Of a stretch of DNA of 64,000 nt, positions 33,433 to 48,453 are shown piece after piece; position 1 is the stretch's first letter; each line of letters starts with the position of its first letter. The DNA is taken from contig RHPI01001010.1 of NCBI GenBank assembly GCA_009103225.1, positions 1 through 64,000 of the forward strand, given 5' to 3'. A program made the translations under genes and the position numbers. The notes beneath the pieces were generated by a model, which saw only the letters and a program-made list of their open reading frames with translations, did no database searches and was not told the origin of the DNA. This DNA comes from Chlorokybus atmophyticus. Its lineage: Eukaryota > Streptophyta > Chlorokybophyceae > Chlorokybales > Chlorokybaceae.

Positions 33433-35390
33433 GTCCACCACTCACTAGATAATCTCCTTGTCCTCCCGCCCGCAGGTGGTAAAGAAGCTGTACGCCGATT
33501 CGGGTTTCTATGCTCTGATTGATGATCGCTCCAACAACGACGACGACGTGGATGGGGAGGTGTTGCGGCGCAAGAACTGCGTGGGCTACCTTGCGATAGA
33601 GGTTGTGGATACACGCGACGGCAACGACACTCAGCGCAGCCCCGTGGATGTGGCTGTGGTCGGCGAGGCACCATCAAACCACAAGAGTGGGTACAAGACG
33701 CCAAAGCCCTGCAGGTACATACATATATGATCATGAACACACCTACGCCCATGCACTCGTGCTCGCAACACGAGCAGCAACATTGCGTATTCTGCACGCT
33801 GCATGCCTTTTTGTTTTTTTCCTGAAATATATCTACATAGGGTCGCAGTCAGGCTGCGGCATGTTATGCTCTTCTCATGATCGCATGATAGGTGGCTTGG
33901 GCTGGAGGTAAGCCTCTTGCCTCCAAGCCCCGCACGCGTCTAACCCTCGACCCGCTCCGCGTGCTCAGGACGAGCACCTCCATCTCCACTTTCTTGGCCA
34001 TCGCTCTTATCAAACTGAGCCCAGACCTCATTGACCTCCCAGGCAACATCCTCCAGGTAAGGAGTTTGTATCAGTCATTCATTCATCTCAGTGTCATGTA
34101 ATACTATGTATCTGAGACTGTGCTGTGTGTGTGCGCGCGCGCGTGTGTGTGCGTGTGTGTGTGTAGGGGCTTGCCAACACCGTCGGAGAGATTGCCGCTC
34201 GTGGCTTGACCAACCTTCATGCTCCTGAGTTGCTGGCATCCTTCTTCAGGTGGTTTCCCGACGTTGTTGTTGACACATTCACCATCTTTCCTTACCTCAT
34301 TGTTCGCGGTGCGGCCAATTTCGCCACAACAAGCTGGGGTGTCACACTCGCTATCTCCATCGCTGTTGGTGTTGTGTCCGGCGTGCGGTCGGTGCTTGTT
34401 AATGGCTCAAAGGAGGATGTGTTGGACCCAAAGAAGAGAGCAAAAAGGGAGATACTCATCGATGATATAAGCAAGTGACCACAGGTGCTGGTTGAGTGGG
34501 TTGGGTTTGGTATCGTCACCATCGTGCGGACGCAGCTCAGAGATGACGTCTGCGTGGAGTACGGTCAGTGTGTGTGTGTCTCTCTCTCACTCTCTCTCTC
34601 GCTCTCACTCTCATTATGCCAAGGTGAGGTATACTATCTATGTATCAATGTTGTTTTGTCAACTGTACAGGATTCAAGGAGATGTATGTTGAAGGCGACG
34701 AGAGCGTCCTGCTGCTCGAGGACGCAGAAGGCAACTTTGTCGGTCCTCCGCAGCTGCAGGTTCACAGGATACTGCATCACCTCGTCATGGAGGAGGTCAG
34801 TTACTCTCAACCACAGCTGTGTCTCAAACACCCTGTCTCACATACTCTGTCTCTTGCACATACAACAAACACACTTCACTGGTCACTTTTTCCAACATAC
34901 ATATGCACAGGGAGTTTGCATCGGCACCGTCACCACCACAGGGCACAGCCTGGGGGGTGCGCTGGCATCCCTCAGCGCCTTTGACCTCAACAACGCATTG
35001 ACAGGCAAGTGATACAAATAACCAAAAACAAGCATCATCCGTTGTTGTTGCTTGACACAACATGCATTCATGTCCACCAACGACACTCTCTCACACACAA
35101 AACACAGGTACCCCTAAGTCCAAGTCTGCACTGGAGCACGTTGTCTCGAGCGTGGAAGACATCATCATCAAACCAGTAGTCAACAAGCTTAAGCTACTAC
35201 TACTCAAAAATCGCTCTGCTGCCCAACTCAAGAGATATAAAGACAAGTATCACCACATTGCTGTGGAGCTCGCCACCATCAGTAAAGATCTGCAGCAACA
35301 CTTTGGCGCAAACCCACCCACGGTCACCGCCGTCACGTTTGCGAGCCCGCGAGTGGGAAACGCACAATACGCGGCGGCCTTTGGACCCGA
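31901..35390 (+). CDS. Class 3 (plant-type) lipase, N-terminal and central exons
   Basis: A multi-exon serine lipase/phospholipase A1-like gene. Clear exons: 32765-32895, 33020-33205 (KYGELSELTYESL, the plant-type start), 33476-33714 (KKLYADSGFYALI, GYLAIEVVDTR), 33928-34056, 34167-34563, 34671-34795, 34911-35004 and 35108-35390. Phases agree at the later junctions; the one at 35004 uses a GC donor (GCAAGT). The nucleophile elbow is TTTGHSLGGALASLSAF, and VTAVTFASPRVGNAQYAAAF follows. Two or three hydrophobic stretches at 34230-34400 suggest a membrane anchor. An in-frame TGA at about 34479 interrupts the exon starting 34167. The part with the catalytic Asp and the C-terminus is missing on this strand and appears inverted at 36256-37134. 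A (CT)n array with a 515-base gap lies in an early intron; the first exon is uncertain. Confidence 0.75.
32033..32660. repeat. (CT)n microsatellite with 515-base assembly gap
   Basis: CT dinucleotides run from 32033 to the gap (32100-32614) and resume to 32660. It lies in an intron of the lipase gene. All reading frames across it are artefacts. Confidence 0.95.
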
Positions 35391-35496
35391 GTAAGTGTGA
35401 AATGAGTTACTTCATTCCATCCCCCTTATGACATGCTCTCACGCGCCTTTGTGCTGGGCTGATTTACTTGAACGATACAATAATTAAACTGTGTGT

Positions 35497-35893
<397 letters not shown>

Positions 35894-36255
35894 NCATTAC
35901 ATGAGTATGTTTATGCTTATCCATGCGTGCTGCGTATCAGGCGCTAAATCTTGCTATGGATGCCATGCTGAAGGGTATGACGAAGAGTCCAATGTGGCAC
36001 TGGCTCCCTATCTTATCTATTTATAGAAGCATCAAGCATGTTTGACTTGTAAGGTCCTTTGCACTTTGCAACGCTGTGTGTGCACTTCGACGCTGCATCA
36101 GCGTTGTGTCATCAGTGGTCTGCACCGCGCACCCAACGGTCTTGGCTGATGCTGTACTTAAGCCCCTGCAAATGCAGATGTGTGTACACAACACTCATCA
36201 ATGATGATGTAGTAATTTGTAAGCGGTGCAACAACAACAACGCTGTCAGCCTTAC

Positions 36256-37134
36256 CTTGAATGGCTCCGTGACGTACCAACTCACGGGGATGCTTACTTG
36301 TGGGACCAGCACGTCGTCGGTCTTGTTCATGAGCGCCGTATCGCGGCTCGGGTCGATCATGTACATGTACACCTGAGGTGAGATAAGGTGATATGAGGTG
36401 GGTGTGACTTTGACTTTGAGATAAAGAGCAGGAGGAGCCTGTGGCTATGGCTAACAACGTACACTATACGCGCACAACAACAACAGGTGTGCACTGTAGT
36501 GTTGGTGATACGCTTGGAATTGGAACAACAGTATCATCGACACTACATGGCTGTGCAGTAGCGAGCGCCGCATTCACTTGTTGGTTGTTGGCCAACAACC
36601 CTTCACCTCAAGGTTATGATAGGCTCCAAGGCGTTAAGCCCCCCCATCCCAGAGGTGTTGGCTGAGCTTCCTCCATCTTTGCCATACTTGTACCTCGCGT
36701 CCAACATCATATTGCGGGTGAGCGAGTAGCCTCCATGACGGTACCTGTTGTTGTTGTCAACATTGTCACTCAGTATATATATATATATATATATATATAC
36801 ATAGTCCGTAATTGACACGCAACTAACTCATAGTCATGTGCGCTTACGTGCTGATGCCAATGAGGCTGCCGAAAGGTACCTGCACGTATATAGGAGCAAC
36901 AGAAAAAATGAAGTGCATTAAGCCAGAGAGACTCAGGTGCATCAGTGGTCAATTGAAGTATGAAGGAGTTGTTGTTTGCAAAAAGAAGGATTGACACTAC
37001 TACTGAGTGATAATAATTACCTTGGGGACGACATCTGTGGAGTTGACGATACGCAGCATCCTCAAGGTGGTTGGCTGGCGCAGCACAGAACACAGTTGAG
37101 TTGAGCTCCACACAAGGCCAACAACGGACTCGCA
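36256..37134 (-). CDS. Class 3 lipase C-terminal exons, inverted
   Basis: Minus-strand exon blocks carry the features missing from the plus-strand lipase. The first ends LRIVNSTDVVPK|GTAATT (37021) and holds the expected catalytic Asp of the DVVP motif. The second (36879-36848) reads VPFGSLIGIS. The third, from 36744, joins in phase as YRHGGYSLTRNM through ARYKYGKDGG. The last (36372-36256) reads YMIDPSRDTALMNKTDDVLV then IPVSWYVTEPFK|GTAAGG, which matches the plant class 3 lipase 'ALVNKS..DVL....IPVSWW' region. No N-terminal half or GHSLGG is found on this strand. The simplest view is that these belong to the gene at 31.9-35.4 kb. Confidence 0.65.
36773..36800. repeat. (AT)n microsatellite
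   Basis: About 12 TA units within an intron of the inverted lipase part. Confidence 0.9.
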
Positions 37135-37631
37135 ATGCATCTACAAAGGACCTGGTATGAGAGTGCACAACTCAAGTCAACACACACATATACACGCACG
37201 CACGCACGCACACCTTTGGCATCGTTGAAAGCGTGAGAAACAGCATCTCCGCAGAAGGCGAGCCTTGCCACAAGAAAGCCAAGGAGGTCAGCACCTGATC
37301 AATGCGCACGCACGTCGGTGTGAGTAGATCATCATCTTATCACAACTCGAGCAGAACAGAACTGTTACCGACACAAACACACACACAAGCACACACAGAT
37401 ACACCTTGTCTCCGGTAGCTGCCGCGCTCAAGATAACAACAACGGACCAGAAAGCCCAACTGTAGGTGTCGACGAGGGCCGATGATGGCATGCTGTTGAT
37501 GCTGCTTGTGGAAAATGGCGTTGTACAGCTTGTAGTTGATGAGTTTGTCTGCCTTGGAAGGCAAGGTGAGGGTGGTAGAGGGAGACATCTTGAATCTGAT
37601 GCAGAGAAGAGAGAGCGAGAGCGAGAGCGCG

Positions 37632-39734
<2,103 letters not shown>

Positions 39735-41183
39735 TTATCTCAGCAGCTTCCTGTTGCCAGAGCTCTTTGCCAGGCCACAAATGACACCTTCAGCAGCGCT
39801 TCCACCAGGCGTGTGAATGAGGACACTTCTTGGCACAATCTTGGCCGAGGCAGGGAAGGTCAAAGTGTACGTGACCACAGTGTCCCATGGGTTCTCGAAA
39901 CCCCACATAAACTGTATGAACTTCACGCCATTGGAGGACACGTTGTCCACACTTCTGCCAGGAGCTTTGGGACCCCACTCGATGTTGTTGAGAGATGAGT
40001 CTATTTGCACCGCAAACTGGTCCAGCTGGAAGGGGTCCTGGTTGTATTCTTCTAGCAACCCGCGCGTGATGATGTATGTGACGGTTGTTGTGCCCGCCGA
40101 CGGAGATGTTGTCACGGCCGTGTCGATGAAGAACATCTTGAAGCCCGCAGGAAAGGCAAAGTGGGGGTTGCAGTTGGACTGAGCGGGTAAGAGAGCGGGG
40201 AGTGAGGGTGCGGGCGATGGCGTGAACACGTCTTCTGAGGGAGGAGGGGGAGGAGGAGGAGGGGGAGGAAAGAGTAGAAGAGAGGGAGGTGAACTGTCGG
40301 GTACAACAACTGCATTGGTCGTGCACGATATGCCACAGATGGAACCCACGAAGATGGCGCCGTTAGAGGTCTGAATCTGGAAAGGTACAGCGGACACACT
40401 GCCGGAAGGGAAGTCAATCCAGTAGTCCACACCCATTGCACCAGGCGCGATACCAAAGTTGAACTGCGGTGACACACAGATACACATCAGAGAAATCAAA
40501 CTGCCAACAACCTGTATCAATCAATAGAACAACATGGGACACACGCACAAGCACGTGCACACACAACAATGACAACGCTCATTCACTCATGCACCCATCA
40601 ACAAACAAGCCAAACCCAGCAACAACACATACGCAAAACCACACACACCTGGAAGTACATGACGTCGTTGATCATAAGTGTGTTTGCGCTCTGGCTGTTC
40701 CCCTGCGGTCCCCATGAGACGGCTGTTGGGTCCGCGTCGACACAATTGCCAACAGCCACCTTAAAATAGCCCACGTCGGTAGTCTTGCCGGGGACAGTCA
40801 CAAAGGACCACGTTGCGCGCATCATGCCATTGCCGAGACTGCGCGATGAAGTTGTCATCCAAAAGGCCTGTTCGCCCGCCGTCTGCTCGTACTCAGAGCT
40901 GCATACTGCAGAAAGAGAATGGTGTTATCAGCGTGCACACAAGCAGCATGTTGGGTTGTCTACCACTCTGTGCTGAGCATGCGTTGTCCTCACTGTTACG
41001 TACCGGCATCTTGGGCGTGTATGGAGGCAAAAGCAAAGCCTGCATAGATTGACAGCCCAGCGTTAGCCTTGCTGTGTATACCCTCACATACAGGTTGACG
41101 CATGAAGCTGACAAGCAACAAACGTTTTACCCACCTGCAAGTAGGCAGAGTGTAGTCAGCACCGTCGTCATGAAGCTCCTCAT
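39735..41183 (-). CDS. Secreted protein with polyproline linker, pherophorin-like layout
   Basis: Four exons (41183-41135, 41039-41004, 40905-40649, 40463-39735) join in phase to 356 residues ending in TAA. The first two encode a signal peptide (MRSFMTTVLTTLCLLAGFAF, then ASIHAQ). The first globular part (CSSEYEQTAGEQAFWMTTSS to SICGISCTTN) has several Cys and aromatic beta-type sequence. Then comes PSLLLF with ten prolines and a Ser/Pro-rich stretch, and a second globular part (NPHFAFPAGFKMFFIDTAVT to the end). Two globular domains joined by a proline-rich, probably hydroxylated and glycosylated rod is the layout of volvocine pherophorins, but the cysteine pattern does not clearly match that family. 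It is likely an extracellular matrix or cell-surface glycoprotein. Confidence 0.7.
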
Positions 41184-43312
41184 TGTAGATTTGTATGTGT
41201 GTAACCTTTGAACAAATTGGAGAACCTGCGCTGGCAAAGTTGTACAAAGAGTGAGCTCTACAAGTCAGAAATGTGCAAATACCCTTCAGAGTGACAATGC
41301 TGCAAGCGCAATTACCGTAACCCGAGCAGCTGTTTCTGTCTTTCTTTGAAGTTTTATCCAACTTTGACCCTTTACCTTTACAGAAACTCAGCCGTCACAC
41401 ACCTGAAATGCAAACAGAGTTGGTATATCTCTCACTGCCTTCAGGGGAAGCTTTGGGACTGATCCTCATCAGGCAAACAACACATTGTCCTCTTGAAACA
41501 GTGAACTTCATTCTAGACCTCTACACACACCACCAGTAGCGCAAGGCATGCCAAACACATGTGGTGGAAACTGCCTTGTTGCCACAGGTCAGGTGAGAAG
41601 CCCCAAGGAACCATGCATGCATGCAGCTGGCTACCCAACAGACAACCATCTGCATCATTCACGCAAGCATTCTCGTCATCAAGTAGACATGGCTCTCATC
41701 CCATGCTCGAGACGCATGAAACATTGACCAACCAAGCACAGCAGGCTTCAGCACACGTCAACACACCAGCGAAGGTCAGGCCTGCGACGAAGAAATCAAC
41801 TGCAAGCCGGCGGCAATAATTGATTGCCTCACCGAGAAGATGGGTAAGTCTTGAATTCCTTCGTCGCCGTCGCCGTCGCCGTCGCCGCCGCCACTACTTA
41901 CCTGCTGGACAGCAATACCCAAGACGATCGCTTTGAACAGTTCATATATACATGGGCCGAGTCGCAACGGTAGGGAAGGGTTTGAAAACGCGATCGGGAT
42001 TCAACAAGTCGAGACCGCTTTTTTCGTATGTCATAAACGCGTCGAGCGTCACGAGTCACGACCCATGATAAAGACTTTCGTAAGCGTGGTTGAGTGTACT
42101 TTCTGTGCGGGGGTGAAGTTGGGCAGCTTGATGAGGACTTTAAGTCATCGTTTTTCGAAGAGATCAATGCGACGGAATCTGACGGCGCTCTGCCTGGATC
42201 CGGATCTATTGAGCCGTTAGAGATGCGAGGCCCGTTTCACCATTTGAAATTTGCCTGGCGGCATTTGAAATTTGCCTGGCGACAAACTGACGCACATGCC
42301 ATCTGGCAATCATACGCTGATGCAGTGGGTACATGTAGCGGCGCATAATGCGCGGCGCAATGAAGGTGTTACCGTGTTTACTGCATTACATAATGCATCT
42401 ATCCTACCATCTACCCCAACTCTTCACCAATGTGTCTAACACAATGTCATGACAAAGTGGAGCGGGTGGGAGTTACATCAGGTAGACTCTCGCAATTTGG
42501 ACAATATTTACTTTGATAGCTTCAACAACGCATGCTATATAGTAATAGCAACCCTTAAAAATAAAGATTGCATTGCTCGCATTTAACATGGCATATGCGT
42601 GTGACCCAAACACTACACCCACATGGACTTGTTCGGTCGATTACTTACTTTTGCGTGCACTCATTTGCTCTGGCGGGCATAAGCAAGTTGATGCAAATTC
42701 CCTTCAACCCTTGTCCAACAACATTATTTAACCACCTTATGTTGTTGCACAGCAGCTTCATCAAACGAGCTCATGATTGCCCGCTTTTCATATACCCACC
42801 ACGTTACAAATTTTTTAAAAACATACTAGGATGAGCATACTATACACGATAGGGTAGAGCTGCCTTATTTAGCCACTCGCCTTAAATTGGCCAATATACG
42901 GTTTTTACCAAATGTCTTGTGATCCCCTGCAGCAATGGCGGTTAAACTTATAGGTCAGGTATATACAAGTGTAAGACACACTTAAACCAAGCTTGAAGGC
43001 AAGCGGACAAGTGCGGCGGCAGATTTATACTTTTAAAGAGGTGTTAGAATTAATTGTTGGGCTGCCTCATTTCACTACCGTACTTTGGTAATTAATAGCC
43101 TCTGCATATGAATAGGGAATGGGGGTTTTCCTACATGTTCTGAAGGTAATAGAGATCTTATTTCTCAAGGTTCATAACAATTGGATGTGAATTGCAACAA
43201 TTTCCTGTCACACATTTTGCATGTATTGCGTAAGCAAGTTTGAGTGTGCCTTTGTGGTGGGAAAGACTACAAATGCCGTGGGAAAGGTGTTAATTGCTGT
43301 ACTTTGCTTGTG
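41184..43312. other. No confident gene; simple repeats
   Basis: Contains a CGTCGC hexanucleotide repeat at about 41861-41893, and a 21-base tandem duplication (GCATTTGAAATTTGCCTGGC) near 42240-42281. A possible first exon on the minus strand starts at 41967 (MRLGPCIYELFKAIVLGIAV, donor CAG|GTAAGT), but no continuation was found. 42400-43290 is AT-rich and empty. Confidence 0.45.
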
Positions 43313-43663
<351 letters not shown>

Positions 43664-43969
43664 AGGCAGGTNGACAAGACTGCAGCAGTATGGAGGTGAG
43701 GGAAGTGGTATGTAAGTGCAGCGTGTGTAAGGCAGGCAGGCAGGCAGGCAGGCAGAGTTGCACACAGTTATAGCGTTGCATTACAAAAAGGTTTGCTACT
43801 GTTAACTACCACGACGGCTGGCTATCTATGGTCGCCTCTACAAGCAGGGTGGGTGGCTTGTTTGACTGCACAATTTTGGCATCATTGCGGCATGGCTGCT
43901 CAGACCCCTGCTCGAGCAAAAAAGCAAAGAGTCTACAGAAACTACTATTAAATGTAGTACATCGTCGGC

Positions 43970-44437
43970 ATGCCTGACGTTCAAAGGGTAGTGCGCGCCA
44001 TCGGCAAAGGCTGTATAAGCATTAGCGACCCACAATCTGAAATTGGCATCCCCAGGACTACGCTCCGCCGCTACTGTGCAAATCCAATTCTGCTGGACAA
44101 GTACAGGTGAGTAACGGGTTGTGAATGCACGTGCTGATTGTGCTGATGCATATGCACAAATGAATGCGTGTGATATGCATGCAGGGGTGCTGATCATGCA
44201 ACGCTGTTTGATAAAGAGGAGGAGGAGTCACTTGCACGGTTTGTTATCAGCCGCAACAAGTGTGGAAGAGGGGTGACGTGGACCGAAGTATGTATTGAGG
44301 CTAGCAAGAGGTTAGCAGGAGATGAGCGTGCCAAGCTGTGCGCAATAGGCATACCTGGGAAGAAGTGGTGGCAAGGTTTCAAGCAGAGAAGGCGGCTCAC
44401 CTCTCGTAAGGCTGAGGCGTTGGACAAGGCCAAATGA
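43970..44437 (+). CDS. CENP-B/pogo-type helix-turn-helix DNA-binding protein
   Basis: Two exons (43970-44106 and 44185-44437) join in phase to 129 residues, ending in TGA. The intron has GTGAGT and CATGCAG ends. The first exon is a psq-type helix-turn-helix: VVRAIGKGCISISD then EIGIPRTTLRRYC. The second reads LFDKEEEESLARFVISRNKC, then GVTWTEVCIEASKRLAGDE, and IPGKKWWQGFKQRRRLTSRK, the CENP-B-type DNA-binding half of pogo/Tigger transposases. The DDE domain does not follow. It is intact, so it may be a domesticated transposase N-terminus or a young truncated copy. Confidence 0.65.
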
Positions 44438-45265
44438 TGTGCATTGAATCGGGATGTCGGCGCAAAATGTTTCCCCTGCCGGCCGACCAAACATTGGTAA
44501 CGGCCGTGCACCTGAAGATGCATAATTAGACTGTCGTGGCTCAGTCTACCTGTAATCTCAATACAGAGACCTAAGTACATTATATATACATATATATTAT
44601 ATAACTTATGGTACCTACGTACCTATTGTCAGGCCCTTCCCTTTACAATGCAGTCTTTAACAGTTGACTATGCCTAATTAACAAGCACCTGTCGGTTACT
44701 TAAAAGGCCTTAATAGGTGATTAGACCTAATCAATGGGAACCTGTAAGTTACACATCAGGCCTTAACATGTGACTATACATAATTAACAGGCACCCGCAA
44801 GGTACACATTAGTCAAAACCAAGGTGACTCAGCCTATGTGACAGGCACCTGCAGGTTACACACTAATCCAACGCAGGCGATTGAGCCTAATTCACAAGCA
44901 CCAACTAGGTAATTGTCGACAAGATAGGGCATTCTTCAAGCAACTGAAGGTGATTGATGCCTAACTGTCGTATATGTATTTGCATAGCATGACTACACGC
45001 GACTGTCACTAACTGCCAGCATTGTTATGTGCATGTGCTATGTACAGGTACCTGAGGTGTGTACAGTATCTCTCAATTACTTGCCAAGGCTTGTAGTTCA
45101 AATATGTGACTTGAATGCCTGCAGTTCTGCTGTATATCATCGAGATGCAAGTTTTTACATGCATGAGCCTAATGACGATTGACTGAGCTGCTTTAAGATG
45201 CACAACACTAAGTCACAAGAGCCTTGCAGCTGTGTACACTACAGCTAAACGGACTACCAACTGCG
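44438..45265. repeat. Diverged tandem repeats, no gene
   Basis: Between about 44650 and 44925 there are four to five diverged units of about 60 bases, each with CCTAATTAACAGGCACCTG-like and GGTTACACATTA-like parts. The rest shows no coding signal. Confidence 0.6.
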
Positions 45266-45685
45266 CTACAGCTCCTGTCCATCCTCGCCTTGCACGTCAT
45301 CATGGAATAAAGCACCACGCGCTGGGGAATGTAGAGGAGACGCCGGAGCTTGCTCTTCCTCCTCCTCAAACGGTTGCGCCAACCAATGAAATGCCGCTTC
45401 TGCCTCAGCGAGCGGGTTACGAGCTGCTGTCTCTTGCGGCCGGCGCCGATTGAGATCTTTTAGGTATTTTAGACAAGATGCAGTGCGGCGTTTCACAAGG
45501 GTGAATGGCTGGAGGGCTGCGTACCGTTGCCTCATCTCCCGCTTCATTAACATGATCATGGTGTTAATCTCGCCGAGGTACTTTTCATGTGTGTTGATGC
45601 TAGCAGCTAGAAGAGGGTCTCCACCCTTTAAGATGCGCTCCACCTGCGTAGTTTGCAGGCATGTCTTAGTGGCATTGAAAGCCAC
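45266..45685 (-). CDS. Hypothetical protein, charged
   Basis: A single minus-strand frame of 139 residues. It is rich in Arg, Lys and Glu, with an ERILKGGDPLLAASINTHEK segment, MIMLMKREMRQRYAAL (a likely helix), and an acidic EEEEEQ stretch near the C-terminus. No family is recognised. It resembles the basic helical tail of Myb/SANT-like or transposon-associated proteins, but that is weak. Confidence 0.4.
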   Translation of the reverse strand: MAFNATKTCLQTTQVERILKGGDPLLAASINTHEKYLGEINTMIMLMKREMRQRYAALQPFTLVKRRTASCLKYLKDLNRRRPQETAARNPLAEAEAAFHWLAQPFEEEEEQAPASPLHSPARGALFHDDVQGEDGQEL

Positions 45686-45750
45686 TATTTACTGCTGCGC
45701 GTCTGCAAGCCTGTAGTTTTGGGCTACAGCAATCCTGATATGCTAGTGAT

Positions 45751-47552
45751 TCAGTTCATAGTGCTCACCGTAAGCATTAGGTATGCGAGGTGGTTGATTG
45801 CCAACTGCCGGCGACCAGGTGTAGTGACGGCGGCCAGCCCCGCAGAGCTGAGTCTGAGTTCCAGGGTGTAGTCGGACATTCCAACCGGCAATGCCGTGGT
45901 GCTGAGCGCGCGGAAGCAGTAAGACATTACGCTAGATGGCGATGCCTGGTACACAAGAGCCTTGGGACTTGTGGGTGTGTACACCGCCAGCGAGTTGCCG
46001 ACAGTTCCGCTGAGCGCGCGCACCTTTGTCCACGTGAGGTAATTGTTGTTGCCGGACAGATTGTACCAGACGCTGCCCGATCCAGAGTAGCTGCAGAACA
46101 GTTCCGCGTCGACGCTGAACACTACGGGCCCACCCAGGGCCACGGAGGTCTCGCCAACCACGCCGCTGTAGTTGCCAGGCGCGAGGTCCTGCCCCACTGC
46201 GTACATGTAGTCGTTGCCTCCTAGCGCCAGGCCGCTGAAGGTGACTGCACCTGTGGCTGAGGATGCGCTGGCTACTACACCAGATGTCGCCCCGCCCGCC
46301 TTCACCTGACCCGTTGTGGGCGCGATCTACTGTGGCGTGGGGAACAGGATGGCGTACAACGTGTAGTCAGATGGCACGTTCGTCACGCTGTACGTCGCCG
46401 TGACAGAGCTCGCGCTGTTGACCGCAACTGTTGGGCCCATCACCACGGGCTTGGTGGAGAAGAACTGCAGCGCGCTGCCCTCGATGCCCGCGCGCGTGCC
46501 AGCGGCCTGATGGTCATCCTGGCGCGAACACCAGCTCAAAAAGGTCTCCGTCCAGGGTGTCGCTGCCGATGCCGTAGCCCACGACGGTGATCGCGCCGCT
46601 GGTGGACATGCTGGTCAGTGCGGGCGTGCTGCTGGCCTGGTGTGTCAGTGTGCCGTTGAGGTACATGCTGGAGGTGGCCTGGGAGCCAGCGGGGAGAACT
46701 TCTGTAAACACCTGCCTGGCGGCCGTGACGGTCACGCTCGAGGCATTGTTGTTGTACGCCCCGCTGTAGGTCCCTCCACCAAAGTAGTGCGTGAACTGCG
46801 CCGCGGTGTTGGTCCAGAACTCGTAGGTGGCGAAACTAGAGCCCCCCACCCCCGTGCCTCCCAGCCAGAAGGACCGGCCGAGAGCGGTGCTGTGCCTCCT
46901 CTGGCACACATACGTTGTGGCTCCCGAGTAGTTGGCCGTGGTGTACAGTGTGTTGCTTGCGGCCGTCGTTGTCAAGACGTTGGCCGTGGCCGCCGACGAG
47001 AAGGTCACCGATGGCAGAGAGTACACAGAGTCGCTAATGGCGAACGCGGGCTGCTTTGCTGGTGCTCTGGCCGATGTGGCGGTTGTTTCCAGACTGGTCG
47101 TACCGAGTGGCCACGTACCCAGCGGCAGCGCCCAGCCACGCAGAAACCTCCTGGGAACTCAGAGCGCCTTACGTGGAACTTGCGTAGAAGTCCTTGGTTG
47201 CGTTGATGGTGCCGTTGCGCAAGTTCACGACGGGCCCTGCGTACGCGCTCCTCAGCCTGCGAACGGAGTACACAGCCACCAAGCTGGTGGGTGTGTACTC
47301 CGCCGCGTTGCGCGAAGCCGCGCGATGGGCCTCCAGGGCGTCTTCACCCTGCACCCAGCGGTCGTAGAGGCTGCTGTTATCGTTATGCTGGTCTATAGCG
47401 TGCAAGACACAATAAGCTCCCTTAACGTTTGCAACGACCTGAGGATGCAGTGCAGCTAGGTTAGCCTGGGCTTGCGCGCTCGCAGGCGGTTCGGCGCGGG
47501 GCGAGGCCCTGTGCAACCTTGGGGGGGCACGGGTACCCCTTGGCGTTTGCAC
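45751..47552 (-). pseudogene. Lectin-like (concanavalin-fold) multidomain protein, decayed
   Basis: Minus-strand coding pieces run in order but in three frames. The first has SLVAVYSVRRLRSAYAGPVV, then after an in-frame TAA, GYVATRYDQSGNNRHIGQ; this YSLRKL..YDQSGN pattern is that of the arabinofuranosidase B/LamG-like jelly-roll found in phage and giant-virus surface proteins. After a frameshift near 47070 come ISDSVYSLPSVTFSS, FWLGGTGVGGSSFATYEFWT and VVGYGIGSDTLDGDLFELVF. Two immunoglobulin-like repeats follow (SVTATYSVTNVPSDYTLYAI and TFSGLALGGNDYMYAVGQD), split by a TAG. The last part, SGSVWYNLSGNNNYLTW, may be another lectin-like unit. No introns were needed to explain it. It probably was an adhesin or tail/fibre-like protein; the virus link is inference. 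Confidence 0.55.
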
Positions 47553-47783
47553 CTGGTAAAGCCTGGTTCATGGCGTTGGTCTGTGAAACATGGGGCGAGG
47601 GTTTGCAATTGGGTACCCATGGGTACTCTGTGTCGGTCATGACACCACTACATGTATCTGATGATTATAAAGCAATGTATTCTACCGCACGTTTGACGTG
47701 CTTTCTAGCAAACAAGGTGATGGCCCAGGACATAGCACCCACCTAAGGCCTCGAGCGCCACTCCAAGAGATGCTTGTGACACA

Positions 47784-48251
47784 ATGCTGCGTGCTGTTGC
47801 TGGTATGGCTGCTGCCTATGCGGGGGCGTTCGTGTTTGTTGCAGGGACATATCCGGTGCGACCAATGCACCTCGTCCTGCGCATACTTGTAAGCTTGGCC
47901 GGCAATGCCGTCCGTGTACCTTTCACATCAGGAGTCCGCTATCGCGCGATGATTTGCAATCAGATTGGTCACATTGTTGTAGCGCGTATTCTCATGGCTC
48001 CGATGTACCCGTATTACAAGGTCGAAGACCCAATGGTGTGCGCTCTATTGGTAATTGTGGCGTTTACGGGCATGAGCATTTTGGCTCTGAGTGTGGCAGG
48101 GACGCTGATTGTTGTTGCGCCCATACTTGCGTTGGCAACGATTGCGGCGGGTGTGTGGGTCGCTTCAAATGCATGGGGCGCCGTGCAAGCCACGCAAAGG
48201 CAAATGGCGGCGATCGTGTGTTATTTTAGTCGTAAAGTACATCGAGCGTAA
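47784..48251 (+). CDS. Small multi-pass membrane protein
   Basis: A single exon of 155 residues starting MLRAVAGMAAAYAGAFVFVA and ending in TAA. Hydrophobic stretches near residues 3-22, 28-43, 84-100 and 102-125 suggest four membrane passes. A YPYYKVEDP loop lies between. The C-terminus is basic (YFSRKVHRA). No family is recognised. It sits between the lectin-like and glycosidase-like genes. Confidence 0.5.
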   Translation: MLRAVAGMAAAYAGAFVFVAGTYPVRPMHLVLRILVSLAGNAVRVPFTSGVRYRAMICNQIGHIVVARILMAPMYPYYKVEDPMVCALLVIVAFTGMSILALSVAGTLIVVAPILALATIAAGVWVASNAWGAVQATQRQMAAIVCYFSRKVHRA

Positions 48252-48453
48252 ATTGCGGACTGATAGCTTGTAATAATCAGGACATCAACGCCGCATGGTA
48301 CCCTAACTTGATGCCTACGCGAGACCATTGAGCGCCTAAGCAAACTAGCCCAGCCAGACCGGCTGCTTACCAGCCCCTGTAATCTAGCCAGTATCCCAGA
48401 TTAATTCCCATCATGTCGATGAGCCTTATCATTGTGTACATTGCGAAAGATGT

